Below, piece by piece: positions 8,936 to 19,900 of a stretch of DNA of 64,000 nucleotides. Where the stretch lies: assembly GCA_021307315.1 (NCBI GenBank), contig JAJSPD010000107.1:51980-115979 (forward strand), written 5' to 3'. The stretch is from Bisporella sp. PMI_857 (Eukaryota; Ascomycota; Leotiomycetes; Helotiales; Helotiaceae). Positions within the stretch are counted from its first letter, which is position 1, and each line of letters begins with the position of its first letter. A program made the translations under genes and the position numbers. The notes beneath the pieces were generated by a model. It was not told where the DNA came from. It saw only the letters and a program-made list of their open reading frames with translations, and did no database searches.

Positions 8936-11900
8936 ACCTTTTCAAACACTCCAATTGAATGTTCGGAAACAACGAGAAGTGCAACATAGTTTAATGAATG
9001 ATGAACAATTAAAAGAGTATAGCGTGTTAGCGATATCTGAGCCATATGCGAGGATGATCGACGGCACGCTAGTTACAGTTCCTTTAGGACACTCAAACTG
9101 GACCAGAATAACACCTACAGTCCAAAGCGAAGGAAGGTGGGCGTTTCGGAGTATGCTTTGGATCCGGAAAGATATCGAAGCAGAACAAGTGCCAATACTA
9201 TCTTCGGACCTTACAGCAGCGGTAGTGCGACTTCCAGACCGGTCGATTCTGGTAGTCTCAGTGTACGTTGAACCGCAGAATGTCGAAGCACTGAATGCTG
9301 CAATACACGAATTACACCAAACAATAAGGAAAACACGCAGCAAGATTGGCTCGCGAGTAGACGTAGTACTTGCCGGAGATTTCAACCGGCATGATCAATT
9401 ATGGGGAGGAGAAAACATTTCAGAAAATAGACAAGGAGAAGCCGAGCCGATTATCGATTTAATGAGCGAGCATGCTCTTTGTAGCTTGCTTCCAAGAGGC
9501 ACAAAAACGTGGCAACGAGGAAACCACGAGTCGACAATTGACCTTGTACTGGCTTCAGAAGAATTAGCAACGTCGGTAATAAAGTGCACAATTCACACAA
9601 CCGAGCACGGGTCCGATCACAGAGCAATTCAAACAACGTTCGACGTCGCGACCCCGGAACGAACTGTGGTATCAAAGCTACTACTCAAAAATGCCCCGTG
9701 GACCGACATAAATAGCAGGATTACTAATGCTTTTCGCTTGGTGCCAGTTGGCGGCAGCGTACAGCAACAGGCCGATAGACTAATGACAACGGTGCTGGAA
9801 GCGGTGCATGCACTTACTCCAATAGCAAAACCATCACCATACGCAAAAAGATGGTGGACTACCGACCTCACGCAGCTTCGGCGAACTTACACATATTGGA
9901 GGAACCGAGCTAGAACTCAAAGGCGAATAAGTCGTATAATGCCTGAACTAGAACGGCAAGCGAATGAAGCAGCCAAAGAGTACCACGATGCTGTCCGGAA
10001 ACGGAAAAAAACGCACTGGGAAGATTTCCTCGCGGATGACACAAACATCTGGCAAGCAGCAAAATACTTAAATTCTAACGGCAGTTCAGCATTTGACAAA
10101 ATACCACCGCTAACAAAAAGAGACGGATCTACTACTGAAAGCAAAACGGAACAAGCAGAAGAATTGCTATCTGGGTTTTTTCCTTCACTGCCAGCAAGAA
10201 TAGAAGAAGAAGAATCACGACCACAGCGAGCCGCAGTGTCGATGCCTCGTTTGACAATGGAAGAAGTAGAACGAAAGATTTTTGAAGCGAAATCATGGAA
10301 AGCGCCAGGAGAGGATGGGCTACCAGCTATAGTATGGAAGCAAGTATGGCCAGTAGTCAAAAACAGAGTATTGCTTCTTTTTCAAACTTCGGTAGACGAA
10401 GGAGAACTTCCTACACAGTGGAGAAACGCTAAGATTATACCGCTGAAAAAGCCGAACAAAAGCGACTACACAGTCGTAAGCTCATGGAGGCCGATTTCGC
10501 TGCTGTCAACACTAGGGAAAACACTAGAAGCAGTGATTGCTGAAAGGATATCGTACGCAGTAGAGACTTTCGGCCTGCTTCCCACGAACCACTTCGGGGC
10601 CAGGAAAAAGCGCTCTGCCGAGCAGGCACTGCTATTGCTGCAAGAGCATATTTACAACGCGTGGAGATCAAAGAGAGTTCTTAGCTTGGTTAGCTTCGAC
10701 GTGAAAGGCGCATATAACGGAGTATACAAAGACAGACTATTGCAAAGACTCAGAGCGAGAGGCATTCCACCGATTTTAGTACGGTGGATTGATGCTTTTT
10801 GCTCAGAACGTACAGCAACTATACTAGTCAATGGCCACGCTTCTCAACAACAGCCACTTCCACAAGCAGGCTTACCGCAAGGATCGCCACTTTCGCCAAT
10901 TCTGTTTCTTTTCTTTAATGCCGACCTCGTCCAGCATAAACTGAATGCAAACGGAGGCTCAATAGCATTCGTAGATGACTACAACGCATGGGTTACAGGG
11001 CCATCAGCAAATGCGAACCGAGAAGGGATTCAGGCGATAATCAACAAAGCGATAGAATGGGAAAAGCGAAGCGGTGCTACGTTCGAAAGCAAAAAGACAG
11101 CAATTGTTCATTTTACCAGACAGCCAAACCGAAGCAGCACTAATCCGTTCATTATTAAAGAGGAAATAGTTGCACCGAAAGAAGCCGCTAAGGTCCTAGG
11201 AGTTATTATGGACTCAGAGCTCCGGTACACACAGCACATCGAGAAAGCGACGACCAAAGGCCTTCTAGCTGCTATGGCATTGAAACGTCTGCGGCTAGTT
11301 TCTCCTTCAACTGCAAGGCAGCTGTTTGGAGCGACAGTAGCGCCTGTAGCGGACTATGCTTCAAATGTGTGGATGCATGCTTGCGGATGCAAAGGCATGG
11401 CTCTAATAAACAGAATACAAAGACTTGGGGCACAAACTGTCATAGGAGCGTTTCGAACAGTAGCGACGGCAGTCGCAGAAGCCGAAGCTAGCATACGTAC
11501 AGCAAACGAACGATGGGCAGCGAAAGCCACGAGTTTTTGGGTCAATATCCGCACGTTACCTGAATCGAACCCGATATCAAAGCTAAACGTCAAAGAACGC
11601 CGGAGATTCATGTCGCCATTGCAGAAAATAGCTCGCGCGCACCAAAACACGCCAACAAACAGAATGGAAGTTATTCGGCCGTATATAATAGCGCCGTGGG
11701 AAAATCGACTCACTACTACACTGGATTTCAGTACAGAAGAAGCGGTGCACGTTACTGCTCACGGGGTTCGAATTGCGACAAGCTCGTCCGCAAAGAAAGG
11801 AATAGTTGGGATAGGCGGAGCTATTCACGACACGCTCGGCATTAGAGAACCAAGCGCATTTTCAGTTACATTAGGAACAAGAACGGAACAGAACCCGTAC

Positions 11901-12734
11901 ACGGCCGAACTTGCAGCGATAGCGATGGCGATGAAACAGTTACCACCGGACTTAATAGGAAGGCAAATCGCGATTTTTTCAAGCAACCAAGGAGCCCTGC
12001 TAGCAACGAACCAACCAAAGCATCAATCAGGGCAAACTAGTATTAAAGAAATCTACGAAGCAGTTTCTACGCTCAGGAAAAGAGGCAACTCTATTCGTAC
12101 AATATGGATCCCGTCTCAAGAAAACCTCGAGCTAAGCAAAAAAGCAAAAGAAGCCGCACAACAAGCTACCGAACCAGGCCGAACAGCGCAAAAGCAATGC
12201 TATCAAGCTAAATCTACAACTATAAGCAAAAGAAATGCGGAAAGAAATGCAGAAAAAGCAATAAGAACACTACCCGACACAGTAGGAAAGTACTCTAAAG
12301 AAATAGATACTGCACTGCCAGGAAAACATACTCGTACTTTATATGACAGTCTTAATCGGAAAGAAGCGAGCGTGTTAGCACAGCTTCGTACAGGAATGAT
12401 ACATTTGAACGGGTACCTTTATCGTATTGGAGCGGCGGAATCTGACCAATGTGCTTGCGGACAGGCTACAGAAACCGTCAAGCACTTTCTTTTCCGATGC
12501 ACGAAATGGGACACTTACCGTACGCAAATGGTAGCACAAACAGATACAAGAAGAGGCAACCTTTCTTTCTACCTCGGAGGAAAGGCTTTATCTGACCCAG
12601 AAAAATGGGTACCAAATATAAACGCAGTGCGAACAACGATCAAGTTTGCTATTGCTACAGGACGCCTAGACAAAGAACTAGAACAGGCAGCTAACTCGCT
12701 GCAACAGCACACCCCATTTTATTCCCTATCCTAA
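8928..12734 (+). CDS. LINE-2 ORF2: endonuclease, reverse transcriptase, altered RNase H
   Basis: 1268 residues from the ATG at 8928, which overlaps the ORF1 stop as ATGTGTAA; an upstream in-frame ATG at 8862 lies inside the zinc-knuckle region and is less likely. EEP endonuclease motifs are visible (ISEPYA, AGDFNRHDQLW, GSDHRAI). The reverse transcriptase has GLPQGSPLSP and FVDD at 681-684. The RNase H-like region keeps the fold pattern (NPYTAELAAIAMA) but the first Asp is Ser (ATSSSAKK), the third is Ser (SSNQGAL) and the terminal His/Asp block reads IPSQENLELSKKAKEAA. A CACG...HFLFRC cluster ends the protein. Confidence 0.92.
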   Translation: MCKPFQTLQLNVRKQREVQHSLMNDEQLKEYSVLAISEPYARMIDGTLVTVPLGHSNWTRITPTVQSEGRWAFRSMLWIRKDIEAEQVPILSSDLTAAVVRLPDRSILVVSVYVEPQNVEALNAAIHELHQTIRKTRSKIGSRVDVVLAGDFNRHDQLWGGENISENRQGEAEPIIDLMSEHALCSLLPRGTKTWQRGNHESTIDLVLASEELATSVIKCTIHTTEHGSDHRAIQTTFDVATPERTVVSKLLLKNAPWTDINSRITNAFRLVPVGGSVQQQADRLMTTVLEAVHALTPIAKPSPYAKRWWTTDLTQLRRTYTYWRNRARTQRRISRIMPELERQANEAAKEYHDAVRKRKKTHWEDFLADDTNIWQAAKYLNSNGSSAFDKIPPLTKRDGSTTESKTEQAEELLSGFFPSLPARIEEEESRPQRAAVSMPRLTMEEVERKIFEAKSWKAPGEDGLPAIVWKQVWPVVKNRVLLLFQTSVDEGELPTQWRNAKIIPLKKPNKSDYTVVSSWRPISLLSTLGKTLEAVIAERISYAVETFGLLPTNHFGARKKRSAEQALLLLQEHIYNAWRSKRVLSLVSFDVKGAYNGVYKDRLLQRLRARGIPPILVRWIDAFCSERTATILVNGHASQQQPLPQAGLPQGSPLSPILFLFFNADLVQHKLNANGGSIAFVDDYNAWVTGPSANANREGIQAIINKAIEWEKRSGATFESKKTAIVHFTRQPNRSSTNPFIIKEEIVAPKEAAKVLGVIMDSELRYTQHIEKATTKGLLAAMALKRLRLVSPSTARQLFGATVAPVADYASNVWMHACGCKGMALINRIQRLGAQTVIGAFRTVATAVAEAEASIRTANERWAAKATSFWVNIRTLPESNPISKLNVKERRRFMSPLQKIARAHQNTPTNRMEVIRPYIIAPWENRLTTTLDFSTEEAVHVTAHGVRIATSSSAKKGIVGIGGAIHDTLGIREPSAFSVTLGTRTEQNPYTAELAAIAMAMKQLPPDLIGRQIAIFSSNQGALLATNQPKHQSGQTSIKEIYEAVSTLRKRGNSIRTIWIPSQENLELSKKAKEAAQQATEPGRTAQKQCYQAKSTTISKRNAERNAEKAIRTLPDTVGKYSKEIDTALPGKHTRTLYDSLNRKEASVLAQLRTGMIHLNGYLYRIGAAESDQCACGQATETVKHFLFRCTKWDTYRTQMVAQTDTRRGNLSFYLGGKALSDPEKWVPNINAVRTTIKFAIATGRLDKELEQAANSLQQHTPFYSLS

Positions 12735-13021
12735 CTAACCCGACTAACCCTATATCACTCTCGTGTCCCCAGCAGGCCTCGCTTCAATCGCCGACGATAG
12801 GACACTGAACACTTGGAGGAATTAACTTCAAATTAACCTGTTACTAATCATGCACGAGATCTCGTTGACTATGTACTACTGAAAGTGGAAAATATTGGCA
12901 GAGGCAATTTTGTATGGGCTGAAGGAGGCATTGGAAACCGAAGGAAATGTATATTATGTAATATAGACTAAGGCCCTCTAGGCTTAGCCGGGCGTAATAA
13001 AACTACTACTATATAGCCTGC
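12735..13021 (+). other. LINE-2 3' UTR, tail and right target duplication
   Basis: Non-coding 3' end. The terminal part reads GGCTTAGCCGGGCGTAATAA then ACTACTACT, and the duplication TATATAGCCTGC lies at 13010-13021. The equivalent region on the minus strand at 55993-56150 is clearly homologous and has a longer (CTA)n tail. Confidence 0.85.
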
Positions 13022-13192
13022 TCTCCTCGAGCCCCTCTTCCTTCCTCAGCTATAGATTCTCGTATGATACCACCGTTGCCCTCTGTATCTGTAGATCCAC
13101 AGCGCGTGTCGTGACAGCGATGACTGAATGCAAAGTATACAACTGCATAAGCGCCTGTTCCTAGTATCGTCTTCAGCTCCAAGTATTGTCCG
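13022..13192 (-). pseudogene. Same kinase, N-terminal exon fragment with glycine loop
   Basis: Directly after the right target duplication of LINE-2, the minus strand reads GQYLELKTILGTGAYAVVYF, an N-lobe glycine-rich loop of the same kinase family. Joined to 7801 and below, with one copy of the 12-bp duplication, it supplies the missing N-terminus. About 170 bp of target between the loop exon and the VAIK exon looks intronic, so the LINE probably landed in that intron. A clean start codon in this frame is not visible; the region upstream (from 13258) is repeat-derived. Confidence 0.7.
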
Positions 13193-13257
13193 AGGAATAT
13201 ACCTATCCATACGTGGGATTATTTGAATTTAAAGCTTTGTGGGTCAGGTGCGTTGGT

Positions 13258-13431
13258 TAGTTTTGGCATGAAATGATGGTATTTCAGAAATATCTCAAAT
13301 ACCATTATTTTTTTGGTGTCTATCTGAAATACCATTGTTTTAAAAAGGTGGTATGGCCAGATAGAGGTCAAAAAAAAAGATGGTATTTGAGAAATATCGG
13401 CACTTTTTGATGGTATTTGAGATATTAACCG
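13258..13431. repeat. TGGTATTT-palindrome repeat, TIR-element remnant
   Basis: Contains several direct and inverted copies of ATGGTATTTGAG / CTCAAATACCAT and ends CACTTTTTGATGGTATTTGAG then ATATTAACCG followed by TA. The foldback element at 42628-43549 has an end of the same design (CACTTTTTGATGGTATTCTAG ... CCG then TA). The left terminus is not recognisable, so this is a partial or rearranged copy of a related family. Confidence 0.55.
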
Positions 13432-13769
13432 TAAATAATAATATATTATAATTTTACATTTGTACAATACTTAGTTTTAATAATACTTTGCTTTGACATG
13501 TGGTTGTTGGGGTAAATCAATTGACCGAGAACCGAAAAAGTTGAAGTGGCCCGATGGTAGATACAGGGCCCCGTACGAGATACCGCATTTTGGGTGTGCA
13601 CAGACCAAGCCGGATAGCCACTCAGTGTCTCCTCGTGATGATGACTGAAGCTAAGCGCGTCCTATTTCTGCTCTCCGATCTTTCTTCAACCGATCTTGAA
13701 AACTCCCCGCAGCATTGCTCTTATCGCTGGCAAGAGTCAAACACACAAAGATAGTTTAGCTTTGACACA

Positions 13770-15850
13770 ATGATGGATAGGATAAGGCGGATTTGGCAGA
13801 GGTCTAGGAGTGCTGGCCAGTCCATGGGCTCGAATCTTGCATCTCCACCTGAAGAAGGATTTGCTGGGCAGGCAACAGATGTTCCAGAACCATCGCATTC
13901 CCAACTCAAGTTGGTCGAAGGCGACCACTGGAATCATCTCTGCTCTCGATGTCGGAACCTTAGGGTATATGAATCTACTTCCGAGAGAAACCCAAACAGC
14001 AACATAGTCATTTCAGGGTTGCAATTGGAAAGTGGCCTCCAAAGCAGATGCACCCTCTGCAAGATGATGATGAATCACATACGTTCCCGAAGCAGTGGGG
14101 CCGTATTATATGGTCGAATTAAGTATCCAGACTCTGGAACACATATCGGTTGGCTCGAAGCTTTCCAGTCAACTCATGGCGACTTTGTCCTTTCTACAGA
14201 ATATGGTATCTTCCCTCAATCTTAAGGTTCAGCGAGTTTTGACTCACGGAATTTCTCTAACTTGTGCACTTCCAAAATTTAGACGACCCTGCGGCGAGCG
14301 TACTCTCAAGAAGACCCCCGTTGACCACTTATGACTCTGAAGGAGCATATACCCAGATCCGTCAATGGATGTCCGAGTGCTTTTACTCTGGCTCTCATCA
14401 TGAATGCAAGGCGCCGGCTAGTGCACCCCTTCCAAGACGAGTCATTGACGTTGGCACTATTAACCAAGATCCTTTCCTCGTGATACCAAAACCCGGGGCT
14501 ATGGGCCCTTATGTAGCACTGAGTTACTGTTGGGGCCTAAGCCAGCCTGTCACCTTGACGGCCGCTAAGCTCAGAATGGGGCTCATAACGCGGCTAGTTA
14601 AATTTCCACTTCAGCAGCTGCCCCAGACTCTAAGAGATGCAATTGTCATCTGTCGACGACTTGGATTCAAGTATATATGGATCGACGCTCTTTGTATCAT
14701 CCAAGATTCCCCTAACAGCGAAGATTGGATGATAGAATCCAGCATGATGAATGAGGTCTATGGCAACGCAACACTCACAATTGCAGCTTCAGGGGCGACG
14801 GAGGCTTCACAAGGAATCTTTAGTTTCCCTTTCAACCCGGAGGAAGAGACGTGCACAATCCCATATCGTCTCCTAGATGGAAGGGTCGGAAAAGCGTTTG
14901 TACGTTTCTATCCTCACAAAGGAAAGAAAGTGGAAGCACTGGCGAGACGCGCCTGGGCTCTTCAGGAGTCTCTAATGTCACCATACGTCTTGAGTTACCA
15001 TACGGATCAGCTTGTGTGGCAATGTCACACAACTAGGATCTTCGCAGATGGTCCAGTTACCGTTGACCAACCTCAATTAGCCAGGAAATGGGAGAATGTT
15101 ATTGCACATTATACACAATGTGGAATGACCTTCCCTTCCGATAAATTAGCAGCCATTTCTGGCTATGCAAAGTCAAGATCAGACACTGATAAGTCTGACA
15201 GTTTTAGATATGCGGAGGGAGGGAACAGCTATCTTGCTGGTTTGTGGCTAAGTCACCTGCCATCTCAGTTACTCTGGTGCGCAGACCAGTCGGCGGTACA
15301 GCCTCGACCAGCCTTTAGAGCTCCGACTTGGTCATGGGCCTCTATTGACAGTCCCATCCAGTACAAACTCAGCACAACTGCTATTTATACATTTCAGGTC
15401 CTAGATTACTCGATTGCGGCTTCTAAACTCGATCCGTTTGGACCCATCGATGCTTATCCGCCAAGCTATATTCGTATCAAGGCCTGCGTGAAATCTGCAT
15501 CTGGAATCAGAATTCGCTTGACTGGAATGCAGACTGAGATTTGTATGGAGGAAAGGCTTCACTCGAATTATTTCACAGTCAATTTTGACACTATTGAGGA
15601 TCGAAGCACTCTGCTCTCGTACACACGGCCCTGCAAGAATGGGAATGAGACCTTCCTATATGAGTTCTCTCCGCTCTCATTTCTACCAATAACAATTTGT
15701 CAGGCCCTACTGATTGCTCCAGTAGTCAAGGGAGGGTTGGAGCACGAGATTAATGTGTTCCAACGATTAGGTGTTGTGATTGACTCTCATCAGACGAACT
15801 TCAGCAATAAGTTTAAAGACGCCGCAGAAACTACTATCATATTGGTATAA
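13770..15850 (+). CDS. HET-domain (heterokaryon incompatibility) protein
   Basis: Two exons, 13770-14205 and 14283-15850, joined across a 77-bp intron (donor GTATCT, branch CTAAC, acceptor TTTAG) that keeps frame and gives 667 residues. The HET domain shows YVALSYCWG, LPQTLRDAIVICRRLG, YIWIDALCIIQDS and NEVYGNATLTIAASG, the classic three-block signature. A further RAWALQESLMSPYVLSY block and a FRAPTWSWASIDSP block are standard downstream motifs. CxxC pairs near the N-terminus (CSRCRN, CTLCKM) are common in this protein family. HET proteins can trigger cell death on non-self recognition. No disruption is visible. Confidence 0.9.
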
Positions 15851-16986
15851 CCTTTCATTATGCAAACCGAGACCTTCAATCAATCGTCGCTTCAAGCAGG
15901 CCCCTAAATAGCTCCTTAACTTCAATGGTATCATCATCCTAAACATCTCAATTATGAGGGGAAAGCAATTGCTCGTTTTGATGAGATGCAACACTACTCA
16001 GATGTAGCAGGCGTAAGGCTAGATGGGACGCCGGGGCAATTGACCTTCTTTATCACTCTCCGGCTAGCCTTGTTTGATGGGACTTTTAATCATATGTGAA
16101 TTCTATTATCATGGCTAGCGTTAATAGCATCCGTAGTTGACATGGCATTGCCTTGCCTTCCAATTCTAAGGAGTCAGGTTGTTGAGGGACGAGACAATGC
16201 TCAGAGAAAAGCATTATACGGCGCCACCACGGTCCTACGTAACCTAATTCGAGTTGAGCCTCGCTAAATACATAACCCGTCTTGAGTCACGGGGTCTACG
16301 AAAGAAACAGCAGACGCTGATCAGCCCCCTATCAGCATCTGATCCCCTGCCCATGGATAGCGTCTATGCTGGCGATGCTCAGGATTGGGTTGAACTGGTA
16401 TCGTGGAAGCAGTCGGCAGAGCGCTTGCTCCAGGAGTTCGCCGCTTTGCTGAAGACGACGAGATCCAATAGGGCTCACCGACTTTTATAGCTGAGCTTTA
16501 CAAGTTGAATGTAAGTCGACTTTCTAGAGAGCTAGGTAAAGTAGCTAAGGTTATGACAGGTGTACTCCGCACCAGGAGATAAGTTCACCGCGCACATCGA
16601 TACCCCAGACAGTGTTTCGGTTTGCCCCGCCTGAACCCAGCCCAGCCTAACCTTAGCCTTGCCTAGCCTAGCCTACGTCCAGTGCCTTCGTACTTCTTAG
16701 CTTGCTAAGAAAAGAAGGAGCTTCGAAGAGCTTACCTGGAACTTCTGGTCCCAAACTCGGGTTTAAATTATTCCGGTCCCGGATTACAAATAATTAACCC
16801 CTGTAAACTCTTCGCGCTAAATATTCGCGCCAAAATTTAAATAGGTCCGAGCCGCTTTTTGCTTTTTTTGGTGGGTGTGCGTAATTATTCTGACGCTATT
16901 CTGTGTCCAAGCCCTGGATTGAGATTGAAATGCCTTCTCCTCCCTCAGCCCCTGGTTGCTCCCACAACTAAACGTGTGGTTCTCAG
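15851..16986. other. Intergenic; no supported gene
   Basis: A 78-codon open stretch at 16254-16490 has no recognisable motif and is not called. The only notable item is the hairpin-containing repeat at 16684-16722. The last ~120 bases are likely the 5' leader of the Helitron gene, but I could not define the Helitron terminus. Confidence 0.45.
16684..16722 (+). repeat. Short hairpin repeat shared with 63485-63523
   Basis: GCCTTCGTACTTCTTAGC begins a ~39-bp stretch repeated nearly exactly at 63485-63523. It contains the imperfect palindrome CTTCTTAGCTTGCTAAGAAA. It may be the end of a short repeated element; the flanks on both sides differ. Confidence 0.55.
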
Positions 16987-19900
16987 ATGCAGCCTAATCC
17001 AGGTAGTGCCGAGTGGCAGGTTGCAAATCATGAGCGATTGGTTGCGATTGAATTCCAGAGACAAAGAGTTCAGGACCTAGAGCGTAGAGTACGACAGCGT
17101 AAGCTTGATGATGCAGCTAAGCAGCTAGAACTCCAGAGCGAAAATTTTGACGTGCTAGACTTGAGGGGAAAGATTCAGGAACGAGAACGCCAGATACGAC
17201 AACGAAAACTTGATGATGACGCTGCTAAGCGCCTTGAGCTACGGAGAGAAAAAGAGCAACTGGAAGCTGTCCGTGGAGAGAAATTGAGGCTTGATAGCCT
17301 TGCTACTGTTGAGCAAGCCTGGGAACTCTGGCGTTTGCAGGATGAAGCGCGTGCTATTGAGCTTCGTGAGCACAGAAGGGTACGGGACGAAGCTGGGATG
17401 AGAGCTGGAGGCGGGTATAAGCGGCCAGTCGGTAGCCAGCAACCTACTGAACCTTGTGCAAAGAGGACACTACTGACTGTAGAAGCCAAGCGTGCAAGGT
17501 AAGTTTACCTGATGTCAATTTGGGAATTCTGATGAGAAAGGGTTATTTTAGGACCAGAAATCCTCGACGTTTGGCACTTGACTTTGATGGCGAGATCCCG
17601 TCTTATCTTAAACAAGAATTTGAATACATGGGGAGGGTTTCGTCAACATTCCCAGAGATTATTACGCCAAGTATCCAGATGTCTTGTATGAAAGCTTACC
17701 AAAGGGTTATTGCGCACGCTTCTACACGGCTACCTTGTGGGATCTGTGGGGGCTTGTTCCAAGAGGATCAGACCCTTTATCTTTCTCTTCAAGATGAGAA
17801 TATTCAATACTACCTACAAATTACTCAAACTAGTCCGGATTCCTGCGCAGTTGCCTCTGATCGACTGACTATTTGTTTGACTTGCAATTCTTATATCGCA
17901 AATAGGAGTATCCCGCCGCTGTCTGCTGGGAACTTTGTGAATCGATTGTTTTGCCAGGAATATCCAGCTGCCCTAAGAGATCTTAATACTGTCGAAGAAT
18001 GTTTTATTGCTCGTGCCCATGTTATTGGCGCTTTCCTGAAGCTTACCTCTGGTGCCCAGAAGGGTATCAGCTACAGAGGGGCGCGGGGTCATTATGTCGC
18101 CGTAAAGCAGGACCCGAGCAACATCCTTTCAATCCTGCCTACAAAGAGGCTACAGGATCACACGACTATTACTGTAAGCTGGGAAAAGGAGACTCCGCCG
18201 TCAGAGGAGAACCTTGCTCGCTTCTGCTCAGTTAACAAGAATAAGGTTTTAGCGGCTTTGCTCTGGCTCTGCGCCCATAACCCCGTGTACAAGTCGGTGA
18301 CGATCGACTATGAACTGTTAGATTCCTGGCCTCAAGATCATATCCCGCAGGAGATTCGCGACGCATTCCTTGCATTACGGACCAACACGACTGCTACGGT
18401 TCAAGATGAGCGTGAGGGTTATGCAACTTCTTTGCAAGACGGCCTATTTGAGAATGAGCTTGACGCAGAGGTAGGAGATGCTGACCCAGGCACAATTGTG
18501 ACTAGATCATTCTTCTCCGACTTCCATGGACAAGATCCACAGGCTACGACTGCTTTGCTATCTAGCCTTCAAGCAGTTCTTGAGAGTAAAGAATCTGAAG
18601 CTGTACACGGTATGCCTAAATTTCTTCCTGCCTGCACTTGAGTCCCTTACTAATAGCTACTATGATATAAGAGGCCAACTCGGTTCCTCGACGTAGGGGA
18701 AATAGTACAGACCCTAGTCTAGAGCCTCCTCTTGATCCGGTCAATCCACACATCTCTTATAAGAGTGCTCCAGGACTACCAGTCCTTGACTCCTTTACTG
18801 ACCCTGCATACTTTACTGGTGCTTTCCCAACGTTATTTCCATATGGAGTTGGGGGCCATCTAGGTGACGTACGTGGGAATCGTCCTCAGAAAGTGTCGCT
18901 TCAAGAATTTGCTAAATACGCTATGTTGCATCACTCTCACTTGTCTGTAATGCCCTTTCGGCCTTGTATATGGCAACTAACCTCTCAGATTTTCTCAACA
19001 CCACAGCTTCATGTTCTACCTCTACGACCTAATTCTCATCCGACAAGCATGCCTCGGAAACTACCTCCAGGTCAAAAAGGGTTACTGGGCGACTGCTACT
19101 GCAGATCTTGCAAGGCTGACAGGCGATGAGCTACATGCTGCTGCTGCTGAATTTCAAAGCAAGACCAAGATCTCAAACCCAGTGGTTCATACCTTGATCA
19201 ACAATATGAGGATCATTTCGTCCTTTAACCCAGAGTCTTATGGAGAAAAGATTAGACTCCGGAATCTTATTTTCGGAAAGATTGGACGTTTGGGGATTCC
19301 ACTTATTTGGTTTACCCTTAATCCTCACGACATAGGGAATATCTTTGTTATGAAGTTGGCTGGGGAAGATGTTATGCTAGACGATACAGGGGCTAGGTCG
19401 CGTTTGCTTAAGTTAACACTAAAAAACCCAAGTCTAGTAGCTCAGTACTTCCACACTATTATTACCGCCTTCTTCGACTGCTTCTTCAAGTGTCTTTCTA
19501 GAGAAGCAGGCATCTTCGGTACTATCTCTTCCTACTTTGGAGTAGTTGAGTCGACGACGCGGATGATGTTACACCTACACGGATTTGCCTGGCTTTCTGG
19601 GAACTTTGGTGCTGCAAACTTATCCCAGAGGCTAGTTTCCGACAGTCAATTTAGGATCGTCTCATCACCTATATACAATCAATAGTTAAGGAAACCGTTG
19701 ATCTTACGCTTGGGCAGCGGTTTGCTGCAACCGAGCCTCCTGGCTCAGCCACCTTTGGCATGCCGGACAGTATGACTCCTGAGGAGTTCAAGGATGCCCT
19801 TAACATCGACTCCAACAATGTAGCTGTTAAGGTCCAAATGCATGTCCACACTCATACTTGTACTAAATACCAAAGAAAGGACATGAAAGCGAGTCTCGAG

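Larger units (their letters stand above)
7814..13009 (+). mobile_element. LINE-2 (Tad-like), 5'-truncated, inserted in kinase gene
   Basis: A 5196-bp non-LTR element between 12-bp duplications. It starts inside ORF1 (first codons Thr-Lys-Val-Lys-Ala, matching the related ORF1 copy at 54055-54597), carries a complete ORF2 and a ~270-bp 3' UTR, and ends with a short ACTACTACT tail. The 3' UTR end (GGCTTAGCCGGGCG) also occurs on the minus strand near 56020, marking a second member of the family. Confidence 0.93.

Noticed and set aside
16254..16490. 78-codon frame upstream of the Helitron
   Set aside because: No domain, no splice-supported extension and no repeat elsewhere; could be chance.
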